In this document: in pieces, positions 1-8,351 of the stretch
Layout of the letters: each line of letters begins with the position of its first letter
Position numbering within the stretch: the stretch's first letter is position 1
Assembly (NCBI RefSeq): GCF_900113945.1
Contig: NZ_FORG01000006.1
Location: forward strand, 212,781 to 276,780
Length of the DNA stretch: 64,000 nt
Reading direction: 5' to 3'
DNA from: Xenorhabdus mauleonii
GTDB lineage: Bacteria > Pseudomonadota > Gammaproteobacteria > Enterobacterales > Enterobacteriaceae
Notes under the pieces: generated by a model
What the model saw: the letters and a program-made list of their open reading frames with translations, nothing else
What the model was told of the DNA's origin: nothing
Databases searched by the model: none
Program-made: the position numbers and the translations under genes

Positions 1-398
1 AGCCTTTTCAATTCCTCAACACTATCCACCTGAATAAGGATATCGTTTTGAACGGCATATGAAAGTTCTCTGGATAACTTCAGTGGGCCACCCAGCATGA
101 TGCGATGATGTGGGAATCCTGCCGCAGAACTCATGTACATTTCTTCAATGGAACAAGTTTCGGCACTGACGCCTTCTTCTGCCATTATGCGGCAGAAAAG
201 CCCCAACGAACAAAACTTCAGTGAGGCAGAAATTTCAAAGTTATTGAAAAAGTTAGCACAGGATGAACGAAGTACTTTTACTTTTTGCCGCACGCTGTCG
301 GCATCAAAAATAAAAAAAGGCTGTTCTGGAACAACACCACTTTCAAGAATCGTTTTGGCTGCTTTCAGAATAGGTAGAGACGTTATTTTTTGTGCCAT
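1..398 (-). CDS. PLP-dependent decarboxylase, fold type III (N-terminal part only)
   Basis: Reading leftward from an ATG at 398 the frame stays open for 132 codons and runs off the window, so only the amino-terminal third is present. The translation begins MAQKITSLPILKAAKTILES and has the layout of diaminopimelate/ornithine decarboxylases of the alanine-racemase fold: a PFFIFDADSVRQKV entry segment, then a strand with a lysine (SASLKFCS) where the family has its PLP-binding YAVKAN lysine, then AEEGVSAETCSIEEM, AAGFPHHRIMLGGPLK and IQVDSVEEL, which match the family's serial barrel strands. A purine-rich AGGGAG lies about 13 bases before the start. The substrate cannot be told from this fragment: DAP, arginine, ornithine or a specialised amino acid are all possible. 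The class is fairly sure, the substrate not. Confidence 0.72.
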   Translation of the reverse strand, partial: MAQKITSLPILKAAKTILESGVVPEQPFFIFDADSVRQKVKVLRSSCANFFNNFEISASLKFCSLGLFCRIMAEEGVSAETCSIEEMYMSSAAGFPHHRIMLGGPLKLSRELSYAVQNDILIQVDSVEELKR

Positions 399-943
399 AA
401 CTGTATTGTTACTCCCTAATAATTATGTTGTGCATTCAAAGGATCGCAAACCAAAAAAAGCAAAAGAACAACTAATTTACAAGAAATTACGTCTTATTTT
501 TACCCATCCATTAATATAATAATGTTATATGGATTCAAATAATAAGTGAAAAGCAGTTATATCATCAAAGCAAGAAAAAACACATCAATTCAAATAACCC
601 TTTGATTTTCATTATTTCTAATTTTCAGGGGAGTTTATTTCATCAGTTTTAACGTGTTGTCCCTTCAAGCCAAACACTTTATTAAAAACCTTCGGCATTT
701 AAAAGCAACATTTCATTAATTCCACCTAATTTTAATTTATTAACTTTTTTAAGAAAAATACCAATAAAAAACAAATTAATAAAAAAGCCTCTAAATTTCA
801 GATAATAAAAATCAGAAAATATGAGGCAGGTATATTAACCAAGCATGATTTTGACAAAGTAAATTACAGCTATTTTTCAGCGCTGAAATTACTCAATATC
901 TACTGATTGTCTCAAACTAAATCAGGTTAGGTTTAATTGAAAA
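399..943. other. AT-rich intergenic stretch with one palindrome
   Basis: No convincing gene on either strand. It should contain the promoter of the leftward decarboxylase and the end of the leftward DUF1348 gene. The only structure I see is a perfect 14-bp palindrome TTTCAGCGCTGAAA at 875-888. It lacks a following T-run, so it is not a clear terminator. Confidence 0.5.
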
Positions 944-1411
944 TTAAAGCCCTAACTCCGAAAGCCCAGGATGCTCATCAGGTCGGCGTCCCATTGGCCA
1001 TAAAAAAAGGCGCTCTTCTTCCCTGATCGGCATATCATTAATGCAGGCATATCTATTGATCATCAGCCCCTGTTCATTAAATTCCCAATTTTCATTGCCA
1101 TAGCTGCGATACCAGTTTCTTGAATCATCACACCATTCATAGGCAAATCTGACCGCAATACGGTTCTCATCATAAGTCCATAGTTCCTTAATTAACCGAT
1201 ATTCTAATTCCTTGGCCCATTTCCGACGTAAAAACTCCACAACAGCTTCACGTCCATCAACAAATTCAACACGATTGCGCCAGTGGGTATTCAGAGCATA
1301 TACCCCTGCAACTCTCTGTGGATCACGACTGTTCCATGCATCTTCAGCCAAGCGAATTTTTTCCATTGCGGTTTCTTTGCTGAAAGGAGGCGTTGGGAGA
1401 CGAACTTGCAT
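944..1411 (-). CDS. DUF1348 / nuclear transport factor 2-like family protein
   Basis: A 155-residue protein of the SnoaL/NTF2-like cone fold, DUF1348 type. Family-typical parts are [17 protein letters not shown] near residue 25, [22 protein letters not shown] near 45, and an aromatic-rich second half ([23 protein letters not shown]) followed by the conserved end PIREEERLF. These are usually full-length at about 150 residues. The biochemical role of the family is not established; small-molecule binding or isomerase-like chemistry is possible. The start at 1411 is backed by an AGGAG about eight bases upstream. It is transcribed away from a TetR-family gene, and the shared promoter region carries two matching palindromes, so repression by that regulator is a reasonable inference. 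Confidence 0.85.
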   Translation of the reverse strand: MQVRLPTPPFSKETAMEKIRLAEDAWNSRDPQRVAGVYALNTHWRNRVEFVDGREAVVEFLRRKWAKELEYRLIKELWTYDENRIAVRFAYEWCDDSRNWYRSYGNENWEFNEQGLMINRYACINDMPIREEERLFLWPMGRRPDEHPGLSELGL

Positions 1412-1433
1412 AGTGTTACTCCTGGTTGATTAG

Positions 1434-1451
1434 GTAGACAGGTCTGTCTAC
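1434..1451. promoter_or_regulatory. TetR-type operator, copy 1
   Basis: GTAGACAGGTCTGTCTAC, an 18-bp palindrome imperfect only in its two central positions. It lies just upstream of the DUF1348 gene and shares both half-sites (GTAGACAG/CTGTCTAC) with the copy at 1471-1488. The two start points are 37 bp apart. Position between the regulator and its divergent neighbour makes this the likely binding site of the TetR protein encoded at 1519. Confidence 0.78.
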
Positions 1452-1470
1452 ATTTTTTATCGTAATACAG

Positions 1471-1488
1471 GTAGACAGATCTGTCTAC
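1471..1488. promoter_or_regulatory. TetR-type operator, copy 2
   Basis: GTAGACAGATCTGTCTAC, a perfect 18-bp palindrome, ending 30 bases before the tetR start codon. Paired with the site at 1434-1451. Likely autoregulatory site. Confidence 0.8.
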
Positions 1489-1518
1489 TTGGTTGATAAT
1501 TTTATTAAAGGAGCCAAC

Positions 1519-2088
1519 ATGTCAAAAAATATTTCAACTGCCCGTGAACGCATTCTCCAAGTTTCCCATGATCTCTTTTATCAGGAAGGCATCAGGGCAA
1601 CCGGAATAGACCGCATTATCAAAGAAGCCAATGTCACCAAAGTCACTTTCTACCGGCATTTCCCGTCTAAAAATGATCTGATTATGGCTTTTCTCGAATA
1701 CCGGCATCAGCGCTGGATTAACTGGTTCAGCACAACATTAGCCGCTGAGATATCGGTGTATGGCACGCTCGTAAAAGCGCTGCCTGCTGTATTGGGAAAA
1801 TGGTTTATCAACCCAGAATTCCGTGGCTGTGCTTTTATCAACTCTACGGTTGAATTCTCTCAGGCATTACCAGAAATACAGCGTGTCGTGCAATCTCATA
1901 AGCAAGAAATGACGGAGATCCTCGCAGGATATCTTCCGGCTACATCTGAAAAATCGGTTCTGGCCAAGCAAATCACATTGCTCATTGAGGGTGCCATTGT
2001 CATGGCGCAATATGGTGAGGAAAGTGACCAAGTCGTGTCTCTGCTGGAAAAGTGGCTGTCATTACATCCGGAGATTTTGGGTAAATAG
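1519..2088 (+). CDS. TetR/AcrR family transcriptional regulator
   Basis: A 189-residue TetR-type repressor. The N-terminal helix-turn-helix is clear: ARERILQVSHDLFYQEGIRATGIDRIIKEANVTKVTFYRHFPSKNDLI, with the typical TFYRHFPSK recognition region. The C-terminal ligand domain (about residues 60-189) has no recognisable specificity. I chose ATG 1519 because AAAGGAG sits at the right distance; an earlier in-frame start at 1489 would abut the operator and lacks a ribosome site. It is divergent from a DUF1348 gene, and both promoters fall in the palindrome pair at 1434-1488. That arrangement is the usual one for a regulator controlling itself and the neighbour. The inducer is unknown. Confidence 0.9.
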   Translation: MSKNISTARERILQVSHDLFYQEGIRATGIDRIIKEANVTKVTFYRHFPSKNDLIMAFLEYRHQRWINWFSTTLAAEISVYGTLVKALPAVLGKWFINPEFRGCAFINSTVEFSQALPEIQRVVQSHKQEMTEILAGYLPATSEKSVLAKQITLLIEGAIVMAQYGEESDQVVSLLEKWLSLHPEILGK

Positions 2089-2544
2089 CCAATTCCAAAA
2101 AATCCAACTAGTTAATGATGGGAATTCAATCAAAGTTCCGGTTATTTTCCTCCATAAAAATAATACAAAAGTCGCTAAATCGCTGAGGCTAACTTCTGCA
2201 AATTCTCTACTGCTGTTCTTTGATAATTCCCCTTAAATACTCCCAGAAAATTTTATCTGAGTTTGTATATTCGTAATGCAATTTAAGAGAGCTACGCAGC
2301 CATGAGAGATAAATGATCTCGAATGTTGCTGTATCACACGGCTAGGGTATGAAGTTATTTAGCAATATTATCAGCCTGATACCAATCTTTTTTAAGATTT
2401 TTCTTGAAAGATCAAAAAACCGGAACCCATCAATTAAATTTACTGATAATTGCGTATTATAGCCAAATTAATGCCTATAAATATTTCCAATGAAATATTT
2501 ATAGGCATTAATTTGGATATCTGTGCAAAGAAGGATTTAATCGA
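2089..2544. other. Intergenic region upstream of the toxin gene
   Basis: No gene that I can support. The last 80 bases hold a long perfect inverted repeat (listed separately) and the ribosome site AAGGA ahead of the ATG at 2545. The rest is AT-rich and presumably contains the toxin promoter. Confidence 0.5.
2463..2516. repeat. Perfect 25-bp inverted repeat with 4-base loop
   Basis: The left arm at 2463-2487 and the right arm at 2492-2516 are exact reverse complements, separated by CAAT. The arms start CCAAATTAATGCC and end GGCATTAATTTGG. No T-run follows on the plus strand, so this is not a standard terminator. It ends 28 bases before the toxin ATG and would put a very stable hairpin in the 5' leader if transcription starts upstream of it. 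Confidence 0.9.
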
Positions 2545-4410
2545 ATGAGTGATATAGGCAGATTAGATTGTGTTCCCTGCAGTAAATTCAAATACTGGCT
2601 GGAATTTCAGTTATTGGACAATCAGGGCACGCCATTAGCGGGTATTCCATATATTCTTAAAAGCCGGGATGGAGTTATTAATGCCAAGGGCGTTACTGAT
2701 GGTCAGGGCATACTGCGGGAAGAAGACTTATCGCCTCTGCCGATGACATTGCATGTGGAAACGCAAAAGCTGGCGGATCAATTGGTCGAGAAACCCACTG
2801 CTGACGTCATGAAAATCAAAAAAGCACTGGGTTCTTTGTCGACGATTATGCCGGGTGAACTCAGTGATGGTCTGCCGAAAATTAAAGGCTGGACAGAAGA
2901 CGCCCTGCAAACAGATTATTACGCTAACCCCGAATATCCGGGCATAACAGTTATGCCTGAACATAATCGTCGACATATGATAGTCGTTGAACGAATTGTG
3001 AATCCGGTGTTTGCCAAATCTTGCCTGCAACCTGCGGGTTGTACAGATGCGGGTACAGAAACAGAACCGCATACCCATTTTGGACAGATGCAAATTTACC
3101 AAACCGTACCGAAATCGGATTGGATGGAAACGGCAGAGCAGGGCAGAAAGAATCATTCTGACCCATTGATTTTCGAGGCAGTTGCCTGGGTAGGTAATCA
3201 GATATTCCCGCGTGCAGAAGCGAATCCGGTCTTTATAGAGCCTTATCTACAAATGGTGCAACAAACACAGGCTCAAACGACGGCAACGATAGGAGCGGCA
3301 GCAAATCAGGATAATAACGGACATAAAAAGGAATCAAAGCCGCTGTTATCCCATAATGAAATACAAGCACTGGAGGGGGTTCAGTTTGGTTTATCCAAGG
3401 AATATCGCCTTGCCAGTATGTCCACGACAATTTTGGGTGTCATGTTGCGGCAGTGGTGGGATGGCAGTGACAAGGGCTTATTGCATCTTGAAAATCTGAG
3501 AAAAATTGCCGACAAGAAAGGCACTGCGCCAACCCGTATCCGCTACCGTTTTGCCGAAAATCCCCAAACCGGGCAACTGACTGCCGTGGGATACCATACC
3601 AGTAAAGAAAGTGGGTTGGAAAAAGTCAAAGTTCGCCATGTGCAGCATAACGAATCCTTAAATCGGTATGAATTCTGGGAAGATGGCGCTTCCTCGCCGA
3701 CATTGATCTGGTATCAGGATGCGCTTTCTGGTGAATTATCCCAGCAGCATATTGATAACCCTGTTTCACAGAATTCGACCGCCAATGTCAAAGTGGCCGT
3801 ACTTGATCCCAAAATCAACGATCAGACACCGGGACTCCCGATGCCGGAGCAGAGGGATTGGCGGGATAGCATTTACGCCAACCCACAGCAGGATCCGAAT
3901 AAGCTGGGTGAGAATAGCACATCTACGCCGATACCCGATGCAAGAGATAATGGGACAACTAAGCTAACTACTCCCGCCCCGCAGGAAAAGGATTTCCGCG
4001 ATTATATTCTGATTTTCCCAATATCGAATATTCCTGCGATTTATGTTTATTTGAGTAGTAATCATGATAAAGGTAGTGGGTTAATCGATGGTATACCGAG
4101 AAATCCAGGTACTGTAAGGCGATTTATGTCAACAAAGGAATATAAAAAATTCAAAAAAGAGGGATTCATCTATGATCCAAATGATTCACGAGGAGGGATT
4201 AGTGTTACCTCTATAAAAGTTGATCCTAAAAATCCAGACTCAATAAAACGAAGCACAGGAGCCTTAGGAGCTGACTATTATATGGATATTGATACAAGCA
4301 AAAAAAACGTCGAGTTAAAGGGCAAAACTAAAGGAGGTGTCATGGATTGGAAAATTAAGGATAATGTTACAGAAGACGACATTATTAAATATGGGAGAGT
4401 AGAAAAGTGA
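2545..4410 (+). CDS. S-type-pyocin-like polymorphic toxin with variable C-terminal domain
   Basis: A 621-residue secreted-toxin candidate with no signal peptide. Residues 10-75 look like a beta-sandwich, transthyretin-like domain (WLEFQLLDNQGTPLAGIPY, VTDGQGILREEDL). Residues about 100-330 are an uncharacterised middle region with HMIVVERIVNPVFAKSC. Residues about 330-505 match the S-type pyocin domain in outline (RIRYRFAENPQTGQLTAVGY, VKVRHVQHNESLNRYEFW, then DYILIFPISNIPAIYVYLSS). The last 115 residues follow that module and are lysine-rich and coded by much more AT-rich DNA, as expected of an exchangeable toxin tip. I do not recognise that tip; conserved-looking parts are RRFMSTKEYKKFKKEGF and STGALGADYYMDID. 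It overlaps the next gene by four bases, the usual toxin/immunity coupling. Delivery route is not shown by the sequence. The start is supported by AAGGA. Confidence 0.78.
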   Translation: MSDIGRLDCVPCSKFKYWLEFQLLDNQGTPLAGIPYILKSRDGVINAKGVTDGQGILREEDLSPLPMTLHVETQKLADQLVEKPTADVMKIKKALGSLSTIMPGELSDGLPKIKGWTEDALQTDYYANPEYPGITVMPEHNRRHMIVVERIVNPVFAKSCLQPAGCTDAGTETEPHTHFGQMQIYQTVPKSDWMETAEQGRKNHSDPLIFEAVAWVGNQIFPRAEANPVFIEPYLQMVQQTQAQTTATIGAAANQDNNGHKKESKPLLSHNEIQALEGVQFGLSKEYRLASMSTTILGVMLRQWWDGSDKGLLHLENLRKIADKKGTAPTRIRYRFAENPQTGQLTAVGYHTSKESGLEKVKVRHVQHNESLNRYEFWEDGASSPTLIWYQDALSGELSQQHIDNPVSQNSTANVKVAVLDPKINDQTPGLPMPEQRDWRDSIYANPQQDPNKLGENSTSTPIPDARDNGTTKLTTPAPQEKDFRDYILIFPISNIPAIYVYLSSNHDKGSGLIDGIPRNPGTVRRFMSTKEYKKFKKEGFIYDPNDSRGGISVTSIKVDPKNPDSIKRSTGALGADYYMDIDTSKKNVELKGKTKGGVMDWKIKDNVTEDDIIKYGRVEK

Positions 4411-4823
4411 GAAACGATTTCCCTGTTATATTGGATAAATTTATAAAAAGTTATTATGAATTGGTCGATTGCATTACTAGTGTGAAAGATTCAGATTCTT
4501 TTAAATCTGATGAGAATTTTAAAAATAACTTAGAGAAATTAGTTACATTAAGAGTCTATCAACTTAAAGCATTCTCTATTTTATTAAATAATTACCCAGA
4601 AGATGCAGTATCTCTTTTTAAAAGACGATATTTGTCGGTTGATTTAGAAAACTCTCCTCGCGATCAAGTTGCTGATCTAGATGTTATGTTTTCTGATATA
4701 AAAGAGATTTTAGGAAATAGTAAATTTAATGAAATCCTAAATTGTCCAGAGTTTACACAAACAAATAAAGATTATTATCGTGTAAAAGAAGCTATTGAAT
4801 TTGCTCTGGATGAAGATCTGTGA
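4407..4823 (+). CDS. Candidate immunity protein for the upstream toxin
   Basis: A 138-residue acidic, soluble, mostly helical protein (EKLVTLRVYQLKAFSILLNNYPEDAVSLFKRRY) with no family I recognise. It starts at GTG 4407 inside the toxin's stop codon (GTGA overlap), so it is almost certainly co-translated. Its DNA is as AT-rich as the toxin's C-terminal segment and unlike the GC-richer first three quarters of the toxin gene. Position, size, overlap and shared composition are the standard signs of a cognate immunity gene. The function is inferred from context only. Confidence 0.68.
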   Translation: MRNDFPVILDKFIKSYYELVDCITSVKDSDSFKSDENFKNNLEKLVTLRVYQLKAFSILLNNYPEDAVSLFKRRYLSVDLENSPRDQVADLDVMFSDIKEILGNSKFNEILNCPEFTQTNKDYYRVKEAIEFALDEDL

Positions 4824-4855
4824 AGTCTAAAACACAAGAAAAAAGCCATTAATAT

Positions 4856-4918
4856 TGAACTGCGCCTCAAAAGTTGGACACCAACTGAGTAAGGCGCGTG
4901 GAGAGGGTTCTCTTTTCC
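4856..4918. mobile_element. Lone end of an IS3-family (IS150-type) element
   Basis: The stretch beginning TGAACTGCGCCTCAAAAG, followed by TTGGACACC, follows the pattern of IS150-group terminal repeats (TG-ACTGC-CC...TTGGAC). No transposase frame or opposite end follows, so only a relic is left. It separates the intact toxin/immunity pair from the decayed one. The assignment is from memory of the family's ends. Confidence 0.4.
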
Positions 4919-4976
4919 GTACAGAAAGTTAAGAGATTCGATTAATCTCTCATGACTTCAAACTGATTTGGGCTAA

Positions 4977-5141
4977 TCCAGCCCAGATAGAAAACAAGGA
5001 AAAATAGAGTGGAATCCGGTAGGGCATAAAAACACTAATGAGAGGCCGCATGTTACTATCAGAGACTTTGATGTAGCTCGTTATTCTGTAACAGATAAAA
5101 TTTTCATAAAAGGCAGAGATAAGCATGATGGAAAACCATAA
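4977..5141 (+). pseudogene. Orphan toxin C-terminal remnant
   Basis: A 54-codon frame without a start codon, opening right after a stop and ending at TAA 5139. The peptide contains GKIEWNPVGHKNTNERPHV and TIRDFDVARYSVTDKIFIK, which reads like the basic end of a polymorphic-toxin tip rather than random sequence. It overlaps the next (broken) reading frame by 17 bases, mimicking the coupling of the intact pair at 2545-4823. I infer a displaced toxin tip left after recombination. The family is not recognised. Confidence 0.5.
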
Positions 5142-5403
5142 GCAATATACTATGAAACAAGCAAATGATATTTTGCATCCTATATTAGGTGGAAATATAT
5201 CAGTATTATAACATATTGATTTAACAAGAGATGACAGATAAAAATTATTAGATAAAATAGATAACTGGGAGAACTTAGATGATCATGAAATATTAAGAAG
5301 AATTTTATTTGAAAAATACACTCACAATTATGTGTATATAATAGCCAATCTTTCCTATTCAAAGGATGAAATTTATTTTGTAGAAAAAGAAAATATTGAT
5401 TGA
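5125..5403 (+). pseudogene. Broken immunity-like gene with two in-frame stops
   Basis: From ATG 5125 one frame of 93 codons gives MMENHKQYTMKQANDILHP and continues past two TAA codons into DKIDNWENLDDHEILRRILF and ends EIYFVEKENID before TGA 5401. The reading frame is kept across both stops, and the composition is coherent (acidic, hydrophobic helix pattern), so this looks like a formerly functional gene with point nonsense mutations. Its place directly after an orphan toxin tail suggests it was the matching immunity gene. Confidence 0.55.
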
Positions 5404-5416
5404 TTGTTATTGTAAG

Positions 5417-5692
5417 TTAAATTCCGAATGTTTCTTTAGTGGCGCAACATTTTTTATGTCCCCATTGGATAAAAATCCACTTGAATTTAATGACAACGAG
5501 TTCACCCTCCGCAAAGATATTACTGATATGCTCACTTATAGTGGCTTTTGCTTTACCGTAAAGTTCACAAATCATTGCTTGAGATAACCAGAGAGTATCT
5601 GACTCAAAACGGCATTCAACGTGTGTCTGACCATCATCACTTCGGAACAAAATAAATTCGCCCTGAGGTGCTTCGGAAAGATTATCACTCAT
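5417..5692 (-). pseudogene. Truncated RhuM-family virulence protein
   Basis: The first 64 or so residues match the RhuM family N-terminus: GEFILFRSDDGQTHVECRF, then DTLWLSQAMICELYGKAKAT, then EHISNIFAEGEL. Complete RhuM proteins are over 300 residues. Here the similarity stops after GEL and the remaining 26 residues (WIFIQWGHKKCC) are unrelated, ending at 5417. The break is near the decayed toxin cassette, so the missing part was probably lost in the same rearrangements. RhuM proteins are common island cargo of uncertain function. Confidence 0.65.
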
Positions 5693-5981
5693 TAAATTGC
5701 CTCCGTTTTACTAGACATTATCTCAGATAGATGAAGAACCGATAGTACTAATATACCCAGAAAAATAAATATAAAAATACTCAAACCCATTAGTTACCTG
5801 CTATCGGCATCTTAGCCAATTTTAGAATTTTGGTAATATTGTTTTTCCTATACAAATAAATATACCCCAATATGCCCTATAAACGGATTTCGTTGGGCTG
5901 AACTAAATCGGTATTAATAGAATTCCAAGTAGTTTAATTACATATCTATTAAGGAATTAGTGATATTTAACAGCACTTGAG

Positions 5982-6076
5982 TGGCGGAAGATCACAGGAG
6001 TCGAACCTGCCGAGGACCGCTGGCGGCCCCATCTGGATTTGAAGCCCAGCCGCCCCACCGGGGACGATGATCTTCC
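5982..6076 (-). tRNA. selC: tRNA-Sec (UCA anticodon)
   Basis: The reverse strand gives a 95-base selenocysteine tRNA that is nearly identical to E. coli selC as I remember it: it starts GGAAGATCATCG, has the anticodon loop CTTCAAA (TCA), the long extra arm, the T-loop GGTTCGACTCC and an encoded CCA end. The extra length and eight-base acceptor stem are specific to tRNA-Sec. selC is a classic target for genomic islands, and the accessory genes at 1-5.7 kb sit on its 3' side. I found no second copy of the tRNA 3' end in the window, so no attachment-site duplication can be shown. Confidence 0.97.
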
Positions 6077-6102
6077 ATTAAGGAAACTAATGAGGGACAG
6101 GG

Positions 6103-6131
6103 ATTATAGCGCGTCTCGCGAGATATCTAAA
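6103..6131 (-). promoter_or_regulatory. selC promoter
   Basis: Leftward TATAAT at 6108-6103 with TTTAGA at 6131-6126 and a 17-base spacer. The start region downstream is GC-rich (CCCTGTCCC), as in stable-RNA promoters. Confidence 0.6.
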
Positions 6132-6202
6132 CTTCTCTGTTGCTTCACAGATATCTGATATAAAAAGAGCCTGATTACTCGCATAAAAGTGCGGCATTAG
6201 CA

Positions 6203-6231
6203 TTGAACTCACTGTATCTTATCCCCATCTA
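6203..6231 (+). promoter_or_regulatory. Sigma-32 (heat-shock) promoter of prlC
   Basis: ATTGAAC at 6202-6208 and CCCCATCTA at 6223-6231 with a 14-base spacer fit the RpoH consensus (CTTGAA, N13-15, CCCCATNT). prlC of E. coli is a known heat-shock gene, which agrees. Confidence 0.7.
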
Positions 6232-6303
6232 TCGTCAACAACCCATTGGGATATCAATGGCTGGTTTCAGCCTATACCCTACTACACATATAAGGCGCTC
6301 ATT

Positions 6304-8346
6304 ATGACTAACCCGTTACTGACACCTTCTGCATTGCCTAAGTTCTCTGCAATTGAACCAAAATATGTCGTGCCTGCTGTGAAAGAGACGTTAGCTAACT
6401 ACCGTCAAGTAATTGAGAAGATTTTGTCAGAAAATTCCACTTTTACTTGGGATAATCTGTGCCAGCCAATTTCTGAAGAGAAAGATAAACTTTCCCGTGT
6501 CTGGTCTCCTGTCGATCATCTGAATGCCGTCAAGAATAGCCCTGAGCTGCGCGAAGCCTATGAACAGAGCCTTCCCCTGCTTTCTGAGTTCGATACTTGG
6601 GTCGGACAGCACAAAGGGTTGTATCAAGCCTATAAGTCATTGAAAGCAAGTCAAGCTTTCGAAACGCTTTCCCAGCCACAGAAAAAAGTGATTGAAAATA
6701 CCCTGCGTGATTTTGAATTGACAGGTATTGGTCTGCCGGAAGAAAAACAAAAACGTTACGGCGAGATTACCGCCCGTTTATCTGAACTTGGTGCGAAATT
6801 CGGCAATAACGTGCTGGATGCCACGATGGGATGGACCAAACTGATTACCGATGAGTGTGATCTGGACGGGCTGCCGGATAGCGCCAAAGCCGCAGCCAAA
6901 GCCGCCGCGGAAGCCAAGGGGCAAGACGGGTGGCTGTTCACGCTGAATGCGCCAAGCTATTTGCCAGTCATGACTTATGCAGATGATAGCGACCTGCGCG
7001 AAGAAATGTATTACGCCTACACTACCCGTGCGTCCGATCAAGGGCCTGACGCCGGCAAGTGGGATAACAGTGCAATCATGGCGGAGTTACTCGCGTTGCG
7101 TCATGAACTCGCTCAATTGCTGGGATTCAAGAATTATGCTGAAAAATCCCTCGCGACCAAAATGGCGAAAACGCCTCAGCAAGTACTCGATTTCCTGAAT
7201 GATTTAGCTAAACGCGCGCATCAACAAGGTAAAGATGAGTTGGATGATTTGGCTGAGTTCGCAGAATCTCACTACTGGGCCGATGAGCTGGAAGCATGGG
7301 ATTTGGCCTATTATGCTGAGAAGAAAAAACAGCATGATTTCTCCATCAATGATGAAGAACTGCGTCCTTATTTCCCTGAGCAACGTGTGCTGGAAGGGCT
7401 GTTTGAGGTTGTTCGCCGTATTTATGGCATCACCGCCAAAGAGCGCCAAGGTGTTGATACCTGGCATCCTGATGTACGTTTCTTCGATCTGTATGACGAT
7501 AAGCAGACGTTGCGCGGCAGCTTCTATTTAGATCTCTATGCCCGTGAGCATAAGCGCGGCGGTGCATGGATGAATAGTTATGTCGAAAGGATGCGCCACA
7601 CTTCCGGTGAAGTGCAAAATCCGGTTGCTTATCTGACTTGTAACTTCAATAAACCCGTCGGCGATCAACCTGCCTTGTTCACACACAGTGAAGTCACCAC
7701 GCTGTTCCATGAATTTGGTCACGGATTGCATCAAATGCTGACTCAGATTGAAACGCTGGATGTTTCCGGTATCAACGGAGTACCGTGGGATGCAGTGGAA
7801 TGCCCAAGTCAGTTTATGGAAAACTGGTGTTGGGAGCCTGAGGCACTGGAATTTATTTCCGGCCATTATCAAACCAAGGAGCCGCTGCCAAAAGAGATGC
7901 TGGATAATATGCTGGCAGCCAAAAATTATCAGGCCGCGATGCGTATTCTGCGCCAGCTTGAGTTCGGTTTGTTTGATTTCCGTCTGCATGTGGAATATGA
8001 CCCAGCCAAAGGTGCGCAAATTCTGGAAACACTCCGTTCAGTGAAGAAGCAGGTTTCTGTTGTGCCATCGCCTGATTGGGGCCGTTTCCCGCACTCCTTC
8101 AGCCATATTTTCAATGGCGGCTATGCAGCAGGCTATTATAGCTATCTGTGGGCTGATGTTCTGGCTGCGGATGCCTATTCCCGCTTCTCTGAAGAAGGCA
8201 TTTTCAACCGGACAACGGGTCAGTCGTTCCTCGACAATATCTTGTCCCGTGGCGGCTCAGAGGATCCAATGACGCTGTTTGTACGTTTCCGTGGCCGCGA
8301 ACCAAAACTGGATGCTATGCTGAAGAGCTACGGCATCGGTGGATAA
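6304..8346 (+). CDS. prlC: Oligopeptidase A
   Basis: A 680-residue cytoplasmic M3 zinc metallopeptidase that degrades short peptides, including cleaved signal peptides. The zinc motif HEFGH is at residues 469-473, preceded by VTTLF, with the downstream glutamate in the [14 protein letters not shown] segment about 27 residues later. Length and ends equal the E. coli enzyme (MTNPLL... to KSYGIGG). A heat-shock promoter lies upstream. It is followed after five bases by rsmJ, the same order as in E. coli, so the two are probably one operon. Confidence 0.97.
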   Translation: MTNPLLTPSALPKFSAIEPKYVVPAVKETLANYRQVIEKILSENSTFTWDNLCQPISEEKDKLSRVWSPVDHLNAVKNSPELREAYEQSLPLLSEFDTWVGQHKGLYQAYKSLKASQAFETLSQPQKKVIENTLRDFELTGIGLPEEKQKRYGEITARLSELGAKFGNNVLDATMGWTKLITDECDLDGLPDSAKAAAKAAAEAKGQDGWLFTLNAPSYLPVMTYADDSDLREEMYYAYTTRASDQGPDAGKWDNSAIMAELLALRHELAQLLGFKNYAEKSLATKMAKTPQQVLDFLNDLAKRAHQQGKDELDDLAEFAESHYWADELEAWDLAYYAEKKKQHDFSINDEELRPYFPEQRVLEGLFEVVRRIYGITAKERQGVDTWHPDVRFFDLYDDKQTLRGSFYLDLYAREHKRGGAWMNSYVERMRHTSGEVQNPVAYLTCNFNKPVGDQPALFTHSEVTTLFHEFGHGLHQMLTQIETLDVSGINGVPWDAVECPSQFMENWCWEPEALEFISGHYQTKEPLPKEMLDNMLAAKNYQAAMRILRQLEFGLFDFRLHVEYDPAKGAQILETLRSVKKQVSVVPSPDWGRFPHSFSHIFNGGYAAGYYSYLWADVLAADAYSRFSEEGIFNRTTGQSFLDNILSRGGSEDPMTLFVRFRGREPKLDAMLKSYGIGG

Positions 8347-8351
8347 AACTT

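Noticed and set aside
133..519. A plus-strand reading frame at the left edge
   Set aside because: It is opposite a frame with clear decarboxylase features running off the edge, and its own translation shows no family pattern.
5180..5362. Minus-strand frame across the immunity pseudogene
   Set aside because: Low-complexity, AT-driven hydrophobic translation; the plus-strand reading gives a more coherent protein across its stops.
5982..6076. A duplicated selC 3' end as an attachment site
   Set aside because: I looked for a second copy of the tRNA end on the accessory side and found none inside the window.
7528..8019. A 163-codon minus-strand frame inside prlC
   Set aside because: Lies fully within a well-supported gene on the other strand; codon pattern mirrors prlC.
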